The position numbers were made by a program, and so were the translations under genes. A model generated the notes under the pieces. The model saw only the letters and a program-made list of their open reading frames with translations. It searched no databases and was not told where the DNA came from. Source: Luzula sylvatica (taxonomy: Eukaryota; Streptophyta; Magnoliopsida; Poales; Juncaceae). Taken from it: a stretch of 64,000 nucleotides of DNA. The DNA lies in the NCBI GenBank assembly GCA_946800325.1, contig OX326956.1, forward strand, positions 74,907,087 through 74,971,086, in the 5' to 3' direction. This document shows positions 10,784-23,370 of the stretch, piece by piece; the first letter of the stretch is position 1; the number at the start of each line of letters is the position of its first letter.

Positions 10784-12155
10784 CTTCAAAAAAAAGAAAA
10801 TTAGTTTGTGGTTTTCTTCAAAAAAGAAAAATTAGTTTGTGGTTTTCTTCACAAAAAGAAAATTAGTTTGTGGTTTTCTTCAAAAAAAGAAAAATTAGTT
10901 TGTTATTTTCTTCAAAAAAAGAAAATTAGTTTGTAGTTTGTTTCAAAAAAAGAAAAATAGTTTGTGGTTTTCTTCAAAAAAAGAAAATTAGTTTGTGGTT
11001 TTCTTCAAGAAAAGAAAATTAGTTTGTGGTTTTCTTCAAAAAAAAAAAAATTAGTTTGTGGTTTTCTTCAAAAAAAAGAAAATTAGTTTGTGGTTTTCTT
11101 CAAAAAAACGACAATTAGTTTTCGGTTTTTAAAAAAAAAAAAAAAATTAGTTTGTTGTTTTCTTAAAAAAAAAATAAATTGTTTGTGGTTTTCTTCAAAA
11201 AATGAAAATTAGTATGTGGTTTTCTTCAAGAAAAGAAAATTAGTTTGTGGTTTTCTTCAAAAAAATTAATTAGTTTGTGGTTTTCTTCAAAAAAAAGAAA
11301 ATTAGTTTGTGGTTTTCTTCAATAAAACGAAAATTAGTTTGTGATTTTCTTCAAAAAAAATATTAGTTTGTGGTTTTCATCAAAAACACGTAAAATAGTT
11401 TGTGGTTTTCTTCAAAAAAAGAATATTAGTATTTGGTTTTCTTCAAAATAAGGAAATTAGTTTGTGTTTATCTTAAAAAAAAGAAAACTAGTTTGTGGTT
11501 TTCTTCAAAAAAAAGAAAATTAGTTTGTGGTTTTTTTCAAAGAAAGAAAATTAGTTTGGGGTTTTCTTCAATAAAAAAGAATAGTTTGTGGTTTTCTTCA
11601 AAAAAAGAAAAATTAGTTTGTGGTTTTCTTGAAAAAAAAAAAAAAATAGTTCGTGGTTTTCTTCAAAAAAAGAAAAATTAGTTTGTGGTTTTCTTCAAAA
11701 AAAGAAAATTAGTTTGTGGTTTTCTTCAAAAAAATAATTAGTTTGTGGGTTTATTCAAAAAAAGAAAAATTAGTTTGTGATTTTCTTCAAAAAAAGAAAA
11801 TTAGTTTGTGGTTTTCATCAAAAAAATAAAATTAGTTTGTGGTTTTCATCAAAAAAAGAAAATTAATTTGTGGTTTTCTTCAAAAAAAAAAAATAGTTTG
11901 GGGTTTTCTTCAATAAAAAAGAATAGTTTGTGGTTTTCTTCAAAAAAAGAAAAATTAGTTTGTGGTTTTCTTGAAAAAAAAAAAAAAATAGTTTGTGATT
12001 TTCTTCAAAAAATGAAATTTGTTCGTGGTTTTCTTCAAAAAAAGAAAATTAGTTTGTGGTTTTCTTCAAAAAAAGAAAATTAGTTTGTTGTTTTCTTCAA
12101 AAAAATAATTAGTTTGTGGGTTTATTCAAAAAAAGAAAAATTAGTTTGTGATTTT
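10784..12155 (+). repeat. 1372-bp tandem duplication, unit 2
   Basis: Second copy of 9412-10783. Examples: 10061-10309 recurs at 11433-11681 and 10436-10711 at 11808-12083. I found no difference at the places compared, including homopolymer lengths that normally vary. It ends at about 12155, where A8 in the first copy becomes A7 and the flanking order changes. Confidence 0.9.
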
Positions 12156-13420
12156 CTTCAAAAAAAGAAAATTAGTTTGTGGTTTTCATCAAAAAAATAA
12201 AATTAGTTTGTGGTTTTCATCAAAAAAAGAAAATTAGTTTGTGATTTTCTTCAAAAAAAGAAAATTAGTTTCTAGTTTGTTTAAAAAAAAAATAGTTTTT
12301 GGTTTTCTTCAAAAAAAGAAAATTAGTTTGTGGTTTTCTTCAAAAAAAGAAAATTAGTTTGTGGTTTTATTCAAAAAAAGAAAATTAGTTTGTGCTTTTC
12401 TTTAAAAAAAGAGAATTAGTTTGTCTATTTCTTCAAAAAAAGAAATACTAGTTTGTTGTTTTCTTCCAAAAAAAGAAAATTAGTATGTGGTTTTCTTATA
12501 AAAAAGACATATTAGTTTGTGGTTTTCTTCAAGAAAAAAAAATAGTTTGTTGTTTTCATCAAAAAAAGAAAATTAGTTTGTGGTTTTCTTCAAGAAAAGA
12601 AAATTATTTTGTGGTTTTCTTCAAAGAAAGAAAATTAGTTTGTGGTTTTCTTCAATAAAAAAAAATTAGTTTGTTGTTTTCTTCAAAAAAAGAAAAAATT
12701 AGTTTGTGGTTTTCTTCAAAAAAATAAAAAATTAGTTTGTGGTTTTCTTCAAAAAAACGAAAATTAGTTTTCGGTTTTTTCAAAAAAAAAGAAAATTAGT
12801 TTGTGGTTTTCTTCAAAAAAAAAAAAGTTTGTGATTTTCTTAAAAAAAAAAAATTATTTTGTGATTTTATTCAAAAAAAGAAAATTAGTTTGTGGTTTTC
12901 TTCAAAACAAAAAAAAAAAGTTTGTGGTTTTCTTCAAAAAAATAAAATTAGTTTGTGGTTTTCTCCAAAAAAAGAAAATTAGTTTGTGGTTTTCATCAAA
13001 AAAAGAAAATTAGTTTGTGGTTTTCTTCAAAAAAGATAAATTAGTTTGTGGTTTTCTTCACAAAAAGAAAATTAGTTTGTGGTTTTCTTCAAAAAAAGAA
13101 AATTAGTTTGTGGTTTTCTTCAAGAAAAGAAAAATTAGTTTGTGGTTTTTCTTCAAAAATATAAAATTAGTTGGTTTTCTTCAAAAAAAGAAAATTAGTT
13201 TGTGGTTTTCTTCAAAAAAAGAAAAATTAGTTTGTGGTTTTCTTCAAAAAAGAAAAATTAGTTTGTGGTTTTCTTCACAAAAAGAAAATTAGTTTGTGGT
13301 TTTCTCCAAAAAAAAAATGAGTTTGTGGTTTTCATAAAAAAAAGAAAAAATTGTTTGTGTTTTTCTTCAAAAAAAGAAAATTAGTTTGTGGTTTTCTATA
13401 AAAAAGAAAAATTATAAAAA
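12156..13420 (+). repeat. Mosaic between beta copies
   Basis: Three short blocks are joined here. About 12230-12530 has the TAGTTTGTTT monomer followed by ATACTAG at 12445. About 12541-13030 matches the start of the gamma HOR (compare 20048-20640). About 13020-13390 matches alpha 5510-5880, including the 26-bp short monomer near 13166. The last block ends abruptly near 13418, where AAAAATTATAAAAATTAG lacks the monomers seen after 7260. No gene-like content is visible. Confidence 0.75.
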
Positions 13421-16140
13421 TTAGTCTGTGATTTTCTTCAAAAAAAGAAAATTAGTTTGTAGTTTGTTTCAAAAAAAGAAAAATAGTTTTTGGTTTTCTT
13501 CAAAAAAAGAAAATTAGTTTGTGGTTTTCTTTAAAAAAAGAAAATTAGTTTGTGGTCTTATTCAAAAAAAGAAAATTAGTTTGTGGTTTTCTTTAAAAAA
13601 AGAGAATTAGTTTCTCTATTTCTTCAAAAAAAGAAATACTAGTTTGTTGTTTTCTTCCAAAAAAAGAAAATTAGTACGTGGTTTTCTTATAAAAAAGAAA
13701 AATTAGTTTGTGGTTTTCTTCAAGAAAAGAAAATTTTGTTTGTGGTTTTCTTCAAAAAAATAAAATTAGTTTGTGGTTTTCAACAAAAAAAGAAAATTAG
13801 TTTGTGGTTTTCTTCAAAAAAAACGAAAATTAGATTTTGGTTTTCTTCAAAAAAAGAAAATTACTTTGTGGGTTTCTTCAAAAAAAGAACAATTAGTTTG
13901 AGGTTTTCTTCAAAAAAAGAAAATTATTTTGTTGTTTTCTTCAAAAAAAGAAAATCAGTTTGTGGTTTTCCTCCAAAAGATAAAATTTAGTTTGTGGTTT
14001 TCTTCAAAAAAAGAAAATTAGTTTGTGGTTTTCTTCAAAAAATGAAAATTAGTTTGTGGTTTTCTTCACAAAAAGTAAATTAGTTTGTGGTTTTCTTAAA
14101 AAAAAAAAAAATAAGATTTTGGTTTTCTTCAAAAAAATAAAATTAGCTTGTGGTTTTCTTCAAAAAAGAAAATTAGTTTGTGGTTTTCTTCAAAAAAAAA
14201 AAATTAGATTTTGGTTTTCTTCTAAAAAAGAAAATTGGCTTGTGGTTTTCTTCACAAAAAAAAATTAGTTTGTGTTTTTCTTCAAAAAAAAAAAATTAGT
14301 TTGTACTTTTCCCTTCAAAAAAAAGAAAATTAGTTTTTGCTTTTCATCAAAAAAAGAAAATTAGTTTGGGGTTTTATTCACAAAAAGAAAAATTAGTTTG
14401 TGGTTTTCTTCAAAAAAAGAAAAATTAGATTGTGGTTTTCTTCAAAAAAAGAAAAATTAGTTTGTGATTTTCTTCAAAAAAGAAAAATTAGTTTGTTGTT
14501 TTCTTCAAAAAAAAGAAAATTAGTATGTGGTTTTCTTATAAAAAAAAAAATTAGTTTGTGGTTTTCATCAAGAAAAGAAAATTAGTTTGTGGTTTTCAAC
14601 AAAACAAGAAAATTAGTTTGTGGTTTGCTTAAAAAAAATAAAATTAGTTTGTGGTTTTCAACAAAACAAGAAAATTAGTTTGTGGTTTTCTTAAAAAAAG
14701 AAAATTAGTTTGTGGTTTTATTCAAAAAAGAAAAATTAGTTTGTGGTTTTCTTCACAAAAAGAAAATTAGTTTGTGGTTTTCTTCAAAAAAAGAAAATTA
14801 GTTTGTGGTTTTCTTAAAAAAAAAAAAATTAGTTTGTGGTTTTCTTCAAAAAAAAGAAAATTAGTTTGTGGTTTTCTTTAGAAAAACGAAAATTAGTTTT
14901 CGGTTTTTTTAAAAAAAAAAAGAAAATTAGTTTGTTGTTTTCTTCAAAAAAAAAAATATAGTTTTTGGTTTTCATCAAAAAATGAAAATTAGTTTGTGGT
15001 TTTCTTCAAAAAAAAGAAAATTAGTTTGTGGTTTTCTTCAAAAAAGAAAAATTAGTTTGTGGTTTTCTTCACAAAAAGAAAATTAGTTTGTGGTTTTCTT
15101 CAAAAAAAGAAAAATTAGTTTGTTATTTTCTTCAAAAAAAGAAAATTAGTTTGTAGTTTGTTTCAAAAAAAGAAAAATAGTTTGTGGTTTTCTTCAAAAA
15201 AAGAAAATTAGTTTGTGGTTTTCTTCAAGAAAAGAAAATTAGTTTGTGGTTTTCTTCAAAAAAAAAAAAATTAGTTTGTGGTTTTCTTCAAAAAAAAGAA
15301 AATTAGTTTGTGGTTTTCTTCAAAAAAACGACAATTAGTTTTCGGTTTTTAAAAAAAAAAAAAAAATTAGTTTGTTGTTTTCTTAAAAAAAAAAAAAATT
15401 GTTTGTGGTTTTCTTCAAAAAATGAAAATTAGTATGTGGTTTTCTTCAAGAAAAGAAAATTAGTTTGTGGTTTTCTTCAAAAAAATTAATTAGTTTGTGG
15501 TTTTCTTCAAAAAAAAGAAAATTAGTTTGTGGTTTTCTTCAATAAAACGAAAATTAGTTTGTGATTTTCTTCAAAAAAAATATTAGTTTGTGGTTTTCAT
15601 CAAAAACACGTAAAATAGTTTGTGGTTTTCTTCAAAAAAAGAATATTAGTATTTGGTTTTCTTCAAAATAAGGAAATTAGTTTGTGTTTATCTTAAAAAA
15701 AAGAAAACTAGTTTGTGGTTTTCTTCAAAAAAAAGAAAATTAGTTTGTGGTTTTTTTCAAAGAAAGAAAATTAGTTTGGGGTTTTCTTCAATAAAAAAGA
15801 ATAGTTTGTGGTTTTCTTCAAAAAAAGAAAAATTAGTTTGTGGTTTTCTTGAAAAAAAAAAAAAAATAGTTTGTGATTTTCTTCAAAAAATGAAATTTGT
15901 TCGTGGTTTTCTTCAAAAAAAGAAAATTAGTTTGTGGTTTTCTTCAAAAAAAGAAAATTAGTTTGTTGTTTTCTTCAAAAAAATAATTAGTTTGTGGGTT
16001 TATTCAAAAAAAGAAAAATTAGTTCGTGATTTTCTTCAAAAAAGAAAATTAGTTTGTGGTTTTCATCAAAAAAATAAAATTAGTTTGTGGTTTTCATCAA
16101 AAAAAGAAAATTAATTTGTGGTTTTCTTCAAAAAAAAAAA
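13421..16140 (+). repeat. Beta block, shortened copy
   Basis: Matches beta copy 1 in three offset steps. The offset is 6087 bp from 13421 to about 14812 (copy 1: 7334-8725). It drops to 5592 bp to about 15854, so 495 bp (16 monomers, copy 1: 8725-9220) are missing. It then drops to 5250 bp to about 16030, so another 342 bp (11 monomers) are missing. The second gap joins the first TTTGGGG module of copy 1 to the continuation of its second module. The tail, about 16030-16140, follows 10340-10523. Confidence 0.8.
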
Positions 16141-16768
16141 ATAGTTTGTTGTTTTCATCAAAAAAAGAAAATTAGTTTGTGGTTTTCTTCAAGAAAAGAA
16201 AATTATTTTGTGGTTTTCTTCAAAGAAAGAAAATTAGTTTGTGGTTTTCTTCAATAAAAAAAAATTAGTTTGTTGTTTTCTTCAAAAAAAGAAAAAATTA
16301 GTTTGTGGTTTTCTTCAAAAAAATAAAAAATTAGTTTGTGGTTTTCTTCAAATAAAGAAAATTAGTTTATGGTTTTCTTCAAGAAAAGAAAATTAGTTTG
16401 TGGTTTTCTTCAAAAAAAAGAAAATTAGTTTGTGGTTTTCTTCAAAAATACGAAAATTAGTTTTCCGTTTTTTAAAAAAAAAAAGAAAATTAGTTTGTGG
16501 TTTTCTTCAAAAAAAAAAAAATTTGTGATTTTCTTCAAAAAAAAAAATTAGTTTGTGGTTTTATTCAAAAAAAGAAAATTAGTTTGTGGTTTTCTTCAAT
16601 AAAAGAAAAATTAGTTTGTGGTTTTCTTCAAAAAAGAAAAATTAGTTTGTGGTTTTCTTCACAAAAAGAAAATTAGTTTGTGGTTTTCTCCAAAAAAAAA
16701 ATTAGTTTGTGGTTTTCATCAAAAAACGAAAAAATTGTTTGTGTTTTTCTTCAAAAAAAGAAAATTAG
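16141..16768 (+). repeat. Partial gamma leader between beta copies
   Basis: About 16141-16600 repeats the opening of the gamma HOR at 20048-20500: TAGTTTGTTG with CATC, CAAGAAAAG, AATTATTTTG, CAAAGAAAG, CAATAAA and the TACG-AAAATTAG monomer near 16451 (here with TTTTCCG instead of TTTTCGG). It then switches to monomers like those near 5720-5870 and joins beta at about 16769. Confidence 0.75.
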
Positions 16769-19700
16769 TTTGTGGTTTTCTATAAAAAAGAAAAATTATT
16801 TTGTGGTTTTCTACACAAAAAGAAAATTTGTTTGTGGTTTTCTTCAAAAAAAAAAAATTAGTCTGTGATTTTCTTCAAAAAAAGAAAATTAGTTTGTAGT
16901 TTGTTTCAAAAAAAGAAAAATAGTTTTTGGTTTTCTTAAAAAAAAGAAAATTAGTTTGTGGTTTTCTTTAAAAAAAGAAAATTAGTTTGTGGTTTTATTC
17001 AAAAAAAGAAAATTAGTTTGTGGTTTTCTTTAAAAAAAGAGAATTAGTTTCTCTATTTCTTCAAAAAAAGAAATACTAGTTTGTTGTTTTCTTCCAAAAA
17101 AAGAAAATTAGTACGTGGTTTTCTTTTAAAAAAGAAAAATTAGTTTGTGGTTTTCTTCAAGAAAAGAAAATTTTGTTTGTGGTTTTCTTCAAAAAAATAA
17201 AATTAGTTTGTGGTTTTCAACAAAAAAAGAAAATTAGTTTGTGGTTTTCTTCAAAAAAAACGAAAATTAGATTTTGGTTTTCTTCAAAAAAAAAAAATTA
17301 GTTTGTGGGTTTCTTCAAAAAAAGAACAATTAGTTTGAGGTTTTCTTCAAAAAAAGAAAATTATTTTGTTGTTTTCTTCAAAAAAAGAAAATCAGTTTGT
17401 GGTTTTCCTCCAAAAGATAAAATTTAGTTTGTGGTTTTCTTCAAAAAAAGAAAATTAGTTTGTGGTTTTCTTCAAAAAATGAAAATTAGTTTGTGGTTTT
17501 CTTCACAAAAAGTAAATTAGTTTGTGGTTTTCTTAAAAAAATAAAAAATTAGATTTTGGTTTTCTTCAAAAAAATAAAATTAGCTTGTGGTTTTCTTCAA
17601 AAAAGAAAATTAGTTTGTGGTTTTCTTCAAAAAAAAAAAATTAGATTTTGGTTTTCTTCTAAAAAAGAAAATTGGCTTGTGGTTTTCTTCACAAAAAAAA
17701 ATTAGTTTGTGTTTTTCTTCAAAAAAAAAAAATTAGTTTGTACTTTTCCCTTCAAAAAAAAAGAAAATTAGTTTTTGCTTTTCATCAAAAAAAGAAAATT
17801 AGTTTGGGGTTTTATTCACAAAAAGAAAAATTAGTTTGTGGTTTTCTTCAAAAAAAGAAAAATTAGATTGTGGTTTTCTTCAAAAAAAGAAAAATTAGTT
17901 TGTGATTTTCTTCAAAAAAGAAAAATTAGTTTGTTGTTTTCTTCCAAAAAAAGAAAATTAGTATGTGGTTTTCTTATAAAAAAAAAAATTAGTTTGTGGT
18001 TTTCATCAAGAAAAGAAAATTAGTTTGTGGTTTTCAACAAAACAAGAAAATTAGTTTGTGGTTTGCTTAAAAAAAATAAAATTAGTTTGTGGTTTTCAAC
18101 AAAACAAGAAAATTAGTTTGTGGTTTTCTTAAAAAAAGAAAATTAGTTTGTGGTTTTATTCAAAAAAGAAAAATTAGTTTGTGGTTTTCTTCACAAAAAG
18201 AAAATTAGTTTGTGGTTTTCTTCAAAAAAAGAAAATTAGTTTGTGGTTTTCTTCAAAAAAATTAATTAGTTTGTGGTTTTCTTCAAAAAAAAGAAAATTA
18301 GTTTGTGATTTTCTTGAAAAAAAGAATTAGTTTGTGGTTTTCATAAAAAATCGAAAAATAGTTTGTGGTTTTCTTCAAAAAAAAGAATATTAGTATTTGG
18401 TTTTCTTCAAAATAATGAAATTAGTTTGTGTTTTCCTTCAAAAAAAGAAAATTAGTTTGTGGTTTTCTTCAAAAAACAGAAAATTAGTTTGTGGTTTTTT
18501 CAAAAAAACTAAAATTAGTTTGTGATTTTCTCCAAAAAAAGAATTAGTGTGTGGTTTTCATCAAAACAGAAAAATAGTTTGTGGTTTTCTTGAAAAAAAA
18601 AATATTAGTATTTGATTTTCTTCAAAATAAGGAAATAGTTTGTGGTTTTCTTCAAAAAAATAAAAAATTAGTTTGCGGTTTTCTTCAAAAAAAGAAAATT
18701 AGTTTGTGGTTTTCTTCAAGAAAAGAAAATTAGTTTGTGGATTTCTTAAAAAAAAAAAAATTAGTTTGTGGTTTTCTTCAAAAAAAAGAAAATTAGTTTG
18801 TGGTTTTCTTTAGAAAAACGAAAATTAGTTTTCGGTTTTTTTAAAAAAAAAAAGAAAATTAGTTTGTGGTTTTCTTCAAAAAAAAAAAAATATAGTTTTT
18901 GGTTTTCTTCAAAAAATGAAAATTAGTTTGTGGTTTTCTTCAAAAAAAAGAAAATTAGTTTGTGGTTTTCTTCAAAAAAGAAAAATTAGTTTGTGGTTTT
19001 CTTCACAAAAAGAAAATTAGTTTGTGGTTTTCTTCAAAAAAAGAAAAATTAGTTTGTTATTTTCTTCAAAAAAAGAAAATTAGTTTGTAGTTTGTTTCAA
19101 AAAAAGAAAAATAGTTTGTGGTTTTCTTCAAAAAAAGAAAATTAGTTTGTGGTTTTCTTCAAGAAAAGAAAATTAGTTTGTGGTTTTCTTCAAAAAAAAA
19201 AAAATTAGTTTGTGGTTTTCTTCAAAAAAAAGAAAATTAGTTTGTGGTTTTCTTCAAAAAAACGACAATTAGTTTTCGGTTTTTAAAAAAAAAAAAAAAA
19301 TTAGTTTGTTGTTTTCTTAAAAAAAAAATAAATTGTTTGTGGTTTTCTTCAAAAAATGAAAATTAGTATGTGGTTTTCTTCAAGAAAAGAAAATTAGTTT
19401 GTGGTTTTCTTCAAAAAAATTAATTAGTTTGTGGTTTTCTTCAAAAAAAAGAAAATTAGTTTGTGGTTTTCTTCAATAAAACGAAAATTAGTTTGTGATT
19501 TTCTTCAAAAAAAATATTAGTTTGTGGTTTTCATCAAAAACACGTAAAATAGTTTGTGGTTTTCTTCAAAAAAAGAATATTAGTATTTGGTTTTCTTCAA
19601 AATAAGGAAATTAGTTTGTGTTTATCTTAAAAAAAAGAAAACTAGTTTGTGGTTTTCTTCAAAAAAAAGAAAATTAGTTTGTGGTTTTTTTCAAAGAAAG

Positions 19701-20047
19701 AAAATTAGTTTGGGGTTTTCTTCAATAAAAAAGAATAGTTTGTGGTTTTCTTCAAAAAAAGAAAAATTAGTTTGTGGTTTTCTTGAAAAAAAAAAAAAAA
19801 TAGTTCGTGGTTTTCTTCAAAAAAAGAAAAATTAGTTTGTGGTTTTCTTCAAAAAAAGAAAATTAGTTTGTGGTTTTCTTCAAAAAAATAATTAGTTTGT
19901 GGGTTTATTCAAAAAAAGAAAAATTAGTTTGTGATTTTCTTCAAAAAAAGAAAATTAGTTTGTGGTTTTCATCAAAAAAATAAAATTAGTTTGTGGTTTT
20001 CATCAAAAAAAGAAAATTAATTTGTGGTTTTCTTCAAAAAAAAAAAA
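16769..20047 (+). repeat. Beta block, full distal copy
   Basis: Repeats 7245-10523 at 9524-9526 bp over about 3.28 kb, including the 495-bp section missing from the middle copy (about 18250-18745). Scattered differences are visible, such as an added T in the A-run near 17541. After about 20047 it runs straight into the first gamma HOR, so the beta-gamma border is a clean switch in variant order with no unrelated sequence. Confidence 0.85.
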
Positions 20048-23000
20048 TAGTTTGTTGTTTTCATCAAAAAAAGAAAATTAGTTTGTGGTTTTCTTCAAGA
20101 AAAGAAAATTATTTTGTGGTTTTCTTCAAAGAAAGAAAATTAGTTTGTGGTTTTCTTCAATAAAAAAAAATTAGTTTGTTGTTTTCTTCAAAAAAAGAAA
20201 AAATTAGTTTGTGGTTTTCTTCAAAAAAATAAAAAATTAGTTTGTGGTTTTCTTCAAATAAAGAAAATTAGTTTATGGTTTTCTTCAAGAAAAGAAAATT
20301 AGTTTGTGGTTTTCTTCAAAAAAAAGAAAATTAGTTTGTGGTTTTCTTCAAAAATACGAAAATTAGTTTTCGGTTTTTTAAAAAAAAAAAGAAAATTAGT
20401 TTGTGGTTTTCTTCAAAAAAAAAAAAATTTGTGATTTTCTTCAAAAAAAAAAATTAGTTTGTGGTTTTATTCAAAAAAAGAAAATTAGTTTGTGGTTTTC
20501 TTCAAAACAAAAAAAAAAGTTTGTGGTTTTCTTCAAAAAATTAAAATTAGTTTGTGGTTTTCTCCAAAAAAAGAAAATTAGTTTGTGGTTTTCTTCAAAA
20601 AAAAAAATTAGTATGTGGTTTTCTTCAAAAAAGATAAATTAGTTTGTGGTTTTCTTCACAAAAAGAAAATTAGTTTGTGGTTTAAATCAAAAAAAAGAAA
20701 ATTAGTTTGTGGTTTTTTTCAAAAAAAGAAAAATTAGTTTGTGATTTTCTTCAAAAAAAAAAAATTAGTTTGTAGTTTGTTTCAAAAAAAGAAAAATATT
20801 TTGTGGTTTTCTTCAAAAAAACAAAATTAGTTTGTGGTTTTCTTCAAAAATATAAAATTAGTTGGTTTTCTTCAAAAAAAGAAAATTAGTTTGTGGTTTT
20901 CTTCAAAAAAAGAAAAATTAGTTTGTGGTTTTCTTCAAAAAAGAAAAATTAGTTTGTGGTTTTCTTCAGAAAAAGAAAATTAGTTTGTGGTTTTCTCCAA
21001 AAAAAGAAAATTAGCTTGAGGTTTTCATCAAAAAAAGAAAAAATTGTTTGTGGTCTTCTTCAAAAAAATAAAATTAGTTTCTGGTTTTCTCCAAAAAAAT
21101 AAAATTAGTTTGTGGTTTTCATCAAAAAAAGAAAATTAGTTTGTGGTTTTCTTCAAAAAAAGAAAATTAGTTTGTGGTTTTCTATAAAAAAGAAAAATTA
21201 GTTTGTGGTTTTCTACACAAAATGAAAATTTTTTTGTGGTTTTCTTCAAAAAAAAATTAGTTTGTGATTTTCTTCAAAAAAAGAAAATTAGTTTGTAGTT
21301 TGTTTCAAAAAAAGAAAAATAGTTTTTGGTTTTCTTCAAAAAAAGAAAATTAGTTTGTGGTTTTCTTCAAAAAAAGAAAATTAGTTTGTGGTTTTCTTTA
21401 AAAAAAGAAAATTAGTTTGTCTATTTCTTAAAAAAAAGAAATACTAGTTAGTGGTTTTCTTCAAAGAAAGAAAATTAGTTTGTGGTTTTCTTCAATAAAA
21501 AAAAATTAGTTTGTGGTTTTCTTCAAAAAAAGAAAAATTAGTTTGTGGTTTTCTTAAAAAAAAGAAAAAATAATTTGTGGTTTTCTTCAAAAAATGAAAA
21601 CTGGTTTGTGGTTTTCTTCAAGAAAAGAAAATTAGTTTGTGGTTTTCTTCAAAAAAATTAATTAGTTTGTGGTTTTCTTCAAAAAAAAGACAATTAGTTT
21701 GTGATTTTCTTGAAAAAAAGAATTAGTTTGTGGTTTTCATCAAAAACCGAAAAATAGTTTGTGGTTTTCTTCAAAAAAAGAATATTAGTATTTGGTTTTC
21801 TTCACAATAATGAAATTAGTTTGTGTTTTTCTTCAAAAAAAGAAAATTAGTTTGTGGTTTTCTTCAAAAAACAGAAAATTAATTTGTGGTTTTTTCAAAA
21901 AAAATAAAATTAGTTTGTGATTTTCTTCAAAAAAAGAATAAGTGTGTGGTTTTCATCAAAACAGAAAAATAGTTTGTGGTTTTCTTGAAAAAAAGAATAT
22001 TAGTATTTGGTTTTCTTCAAAATAAGGAAATAGTTTGTGGTTTTCTTGAAAAAAATAAAAAATTAGTTTGTGGTTTTCTTAAAAAAAAGAAAATTAGTTT
22101 TTGGTTTTCTTCAAGAAAAGAAAATTAGTTTGTGGTTTTCTTCAAAAAAAAGAAAATTAGTTTGTGGTTTTCTTCAAAAAAACGAAAATTAGGTTTCGGT
22201 TTTTTCAAAAAAAAAAGAAAATTAGTTCGTGGTTTTCTTAAAAAATAAAATAAATAGTTTGTGGTTTTCTTCGAAAAATGAAAATTAGTTTGTGGTTTTC
22301 TTCAAGAAAAGAAAATTAGTTTGTGGTTTTCTTCAAAAAAATTAATTAGTTTGTGGTTTTCTTAAAAAAAAAGAAAATTAGTTTGTGGTTTTCTCCAAAA
22401 AAAGAAAATTAGTTTGTGGTTTTCATCAAAAAAAGAAAAAATTGTTTGTGGTTTTCTTCAAAAAAATAAAATTAGTTTATGGTTTTCTCAAAAAAAAATA
22501 AAATTAGTTTGTGGTTTTCATCAAAAAAAGAAAATTAGTTTGTGATTTTCTTCAAAAAAAGAAAATTAGTTTGTGGTTTTCTATAAAAAAGAAAAATTAG
22601 TTTGTGGTTTTCTACACAAAATGAAAATTTGTTTGTGGTTTTCTTCAAAAAAAAAATTAGTTTGTGATTTTCTTCAAAAAAAGAGAATTAGTTTGTCTAT
22701 TTCTTCAAAAAATGAAATACTAGTTAGTGGTTTTCTTCAAAGAAAGAAAATTAGTTTGTGGTTTTCTTCAATAAAAAAAAATTAGTTTGTGGTTTTCTCC
22801 AAAAAAAGAAAAATTAGTTTGTGGTTTTCTTAAAAAAAAGAAAAAATAATTTGTGGTTTTCTTCAAAAAATGAAAACTAGTTTGTGGTTTTCTTCAAGAA
22901 AAGAAAATTAGTTTGTGGTTTTCGTCAAAAAAATTAATTAGTTTGTGGTTTTCTTCAAAAAAAAAAAAATTAGTTTGTGGTTTTTTTCATAGAAAGAAAA

Positions 23001-23370
23001 TTAGTTTGGGGTTTTCTTCAATAAAAAAGAATAGTTTGTGGTTTTCTTCAAAAAAAGAAAAATTAGTTTGTGGTTTTCTTCAAAAAAAAAAAAATAGTTT
23101 GTGATTTTCTTCAAAAAATGAAATTTGTTCGTGGTTTTCTTCAAAAAAAGAAAATTAGTTTGTGGTTTTCTTCAAAAAAAGAAAATTAGTTTGTTGTTTT
23201 CTTCAAAAAAATAATTAGTTTGTGGGTTTATTCAAAAAAAGAAAAATTAGTTTGTGATTTTCTTCAAAAAAAGAAAATTAGTTTGTGGTTTTCATCAAAA
23301 AAATAAAATTAGTTTGTGGTTTTCATCAAAAAAAGAAAATTAATTTGTGGTTTTCTTCAAAAAAAAAAAA
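20048..23370 (+). repeat. Gamma HOR copy 1 (3323 bp)
   Basis: First of five successive copies of a long HOR. Fixed landmarks: a TAGTTTGTTG start, a unique TTTAAATC monomer (20681), the 26-bp short monomer (20857), ATACTAG monomers at 21441 and 22717, and AGGTTTCGG near 22190. Copy 2 follows at an offset of 3323-3325 bp along the whole length. The unit is about 107 monomers. The two ATACTAG monomers about 1.28 kb apart show that the HOR itself holds two related half-units. Confidence 0.88.

Noticed and set aside
10061..12083. Group of 82- to 91-codon frames repeated at 1372 bp, also at 15653 and 19587
   Set aside because: Recurrence reflects duplication of the satellite, not gene conservation. 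Most such frames begin at TTG or GTG codons inside the monomer.
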